From Burkholderia diffusa (lineage in GTDB: Bacteria > Pseudomonadota > Gammaproteobacteria > Burkholderiales > Burkholderiaceae): DNA of 64,000 nucleotides. Position numbers and translations under genes: made by a program. The stretch covers positions 1,240,001-1,304,000 of the forward strand of contig NZ_CP013363.1 of assembly GCF_001718315.1 (NCBI RefSeq), written 5' to 3'. The notes beneath the pieces were generated by a model. The model searched no databases and was not told where the DNA came from. It worked only from the letters and a program-made list of their open reading frames with translations. Of the stretch, positions 63,496 through 64,000 are shown piece after piece (the stretch's first letter is position 1; each line of letters starts with the position of its first letter).

Positions 63496-64000
63496 TTACA
63501 GCACCTTGGCTTCGGTCTTCAGCTTCTCGACCAGCGTCTTCACGTCCGGCACCTTCACACCGGCCGCGCGCTTCGGCGGCTCGGCCACCTTCAGCGTCTT
63601 CAGACGCGGCGCGACGTCCACGCCCAGGTCTTCCGGTTTCACCGTTTCCAGCGGCTTCTTCTTCGCCTTCATGATGTTCGGCAGCGTCACGTAGCGCGGC
63701 TCGTTCAGGCGCAGATCCGTCGTGACGACCGCCGGCAGTTGAAGCGACAGCGTTTCCGCGCCGCCGTCGACTTCGCGTGCGACCGTGGCCTTACCGTCGG
63801 CGATCGTGACCTTCGATGCGAACGTCGCTTGCGGCAGGCCCGCCAGCGCGGCCAGCATCTGGCCCGTCTGGTTCGAATCGTCGTCGATTGCCTGCTTGCC
63901 GAGGATCACGAGTTGCGGCTGTTCCTTGTCGACCAGCGCCTTCAGGATCTTCGCGACGGCCAGCGGCTCGACGCCGTCGTTCGACTCGACGAGGATCGCG
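63496..64000 (-). CDS. etfB: electron transfer flavoprotein beta subunit (N-terminus outside window)
   Basis: The C-terminal 167 residues of ETF beta. The beta-subunit signature ([31 protein letters not shown], then [13 protein letters not shown]) and the AMP/FAD-proximal [21 protein letters not shown] are present. The frame is open to the window end, so the start codon lies beyond 64000 on this strand. It forms the standard etfB-etfA operon. Confidence 0.96.
   Translation of the reverse strand, partial: AILVESNDGVEPLAVAKILKALVDKEQPQLVILGKQAIDDDSNQTGQMLAALAGLPQATFASKVTIADGKATVAREVDGGAETLSLQLPAVVTTDLRLNEPRYVTLPNIMKAKKKPLETVKPEDLGVDVAPRLKTLKVAEPPKRAAGVKVPDVKTLVEKLKTEAKVL

Overview
The window looks like a chromosome segment of a Burkholderia sensu lato species, most likely the cepacia complex. 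The reasons are very high GC with strong third-position GC bias, a beta-proteobacterial porin tail, a 528-residue isocitrate lyase of the Pseudomonas/Burkholderia type, GTP-dependent PEP carboxykinase, and many short-chain dehydrogenase (SDR), LLM-flavin and ABC-transport genes. This assignment is inference from gene content; no rRNA or tRNA is present to confirm it. I see no insertion sequence, integrase, prophage or CRISPR array.

Layout. 0-1.7 kb: porin C-terminus, a Pal/OmpA-type lipoprotein and a tiny Gly-rich lipoprotein. 1.7-6.5 kb (minus): three overlapping genes for a Tat-exported molybdenum aldehyde-type dehydrogenase (Mo subunit, 2Fe-2S subunit, tri-haem cytochrome c). 7-11.2 kb: a diguanylate cyclase without I-site, an RMF/CrpP-like small protein, an AstE/aspartoacylase-family enzyme, and an mqsRA toxin-antitoxin locus whose toxin carries an in-frame stop codon. 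11.5-19.7 kb: a sulfur-type assimilation island (GNAT, two paralogous amino-acid-type binding proteins, two LLM monooxygenases, a fused permease-ATPase), followed by an SsuA-like binding protein and a decayed SsuD-like gene. The gene set resembles the Bacillus yxe route for S-substituted cysteines.

20-35.5 kb: an alpha/beta hydrolase-MarR pair behind two perfect palindromes; a secreted six-Asp-box sialidase-fold protein; a zinc alcohol dehydrogenase behind an FNR/Anr box; a ZnuD-like TonB receptor behind a Zur-like box; a chemoreceptor; otsA; an OsmC protein; a second-type FtsH; and a Tat-exported acid phosphatase. A Pho-box-like promoter lies between the last two.

35.5-50.7 kb: an FAD dehydrogenase of the fumarate reductase/ketosteroid-dehydrogenase superfamily, six SDRs, an NAD-epimerase-like protein, three SnoaL/NTF2-fold proteins and an EthD-domain protein. 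They are arranged around pckG and next to aceA, and look like an uncharacterised catabolic cluster whose product could feed the glyoxylate shunt and gluconeogenesis.

51-64 kb: a YbaK-type deacylase, a YheO/DauR-like regulator and a PLP dehydratase; a seventh SDR; a decayed MDR oxidoreductase remnant; a cobalamin riboswitch followed by a short leader ORF overlapping a BtuB-like receptor; a LysE exporter with a divergent Lrp regulator and shared operator; a VOC protein; a CusF-like/DUF2182/DUF1326 group; and a gamma-carbonic-anhydrase-like gene with etfA and etfB (etfB runs off the end).
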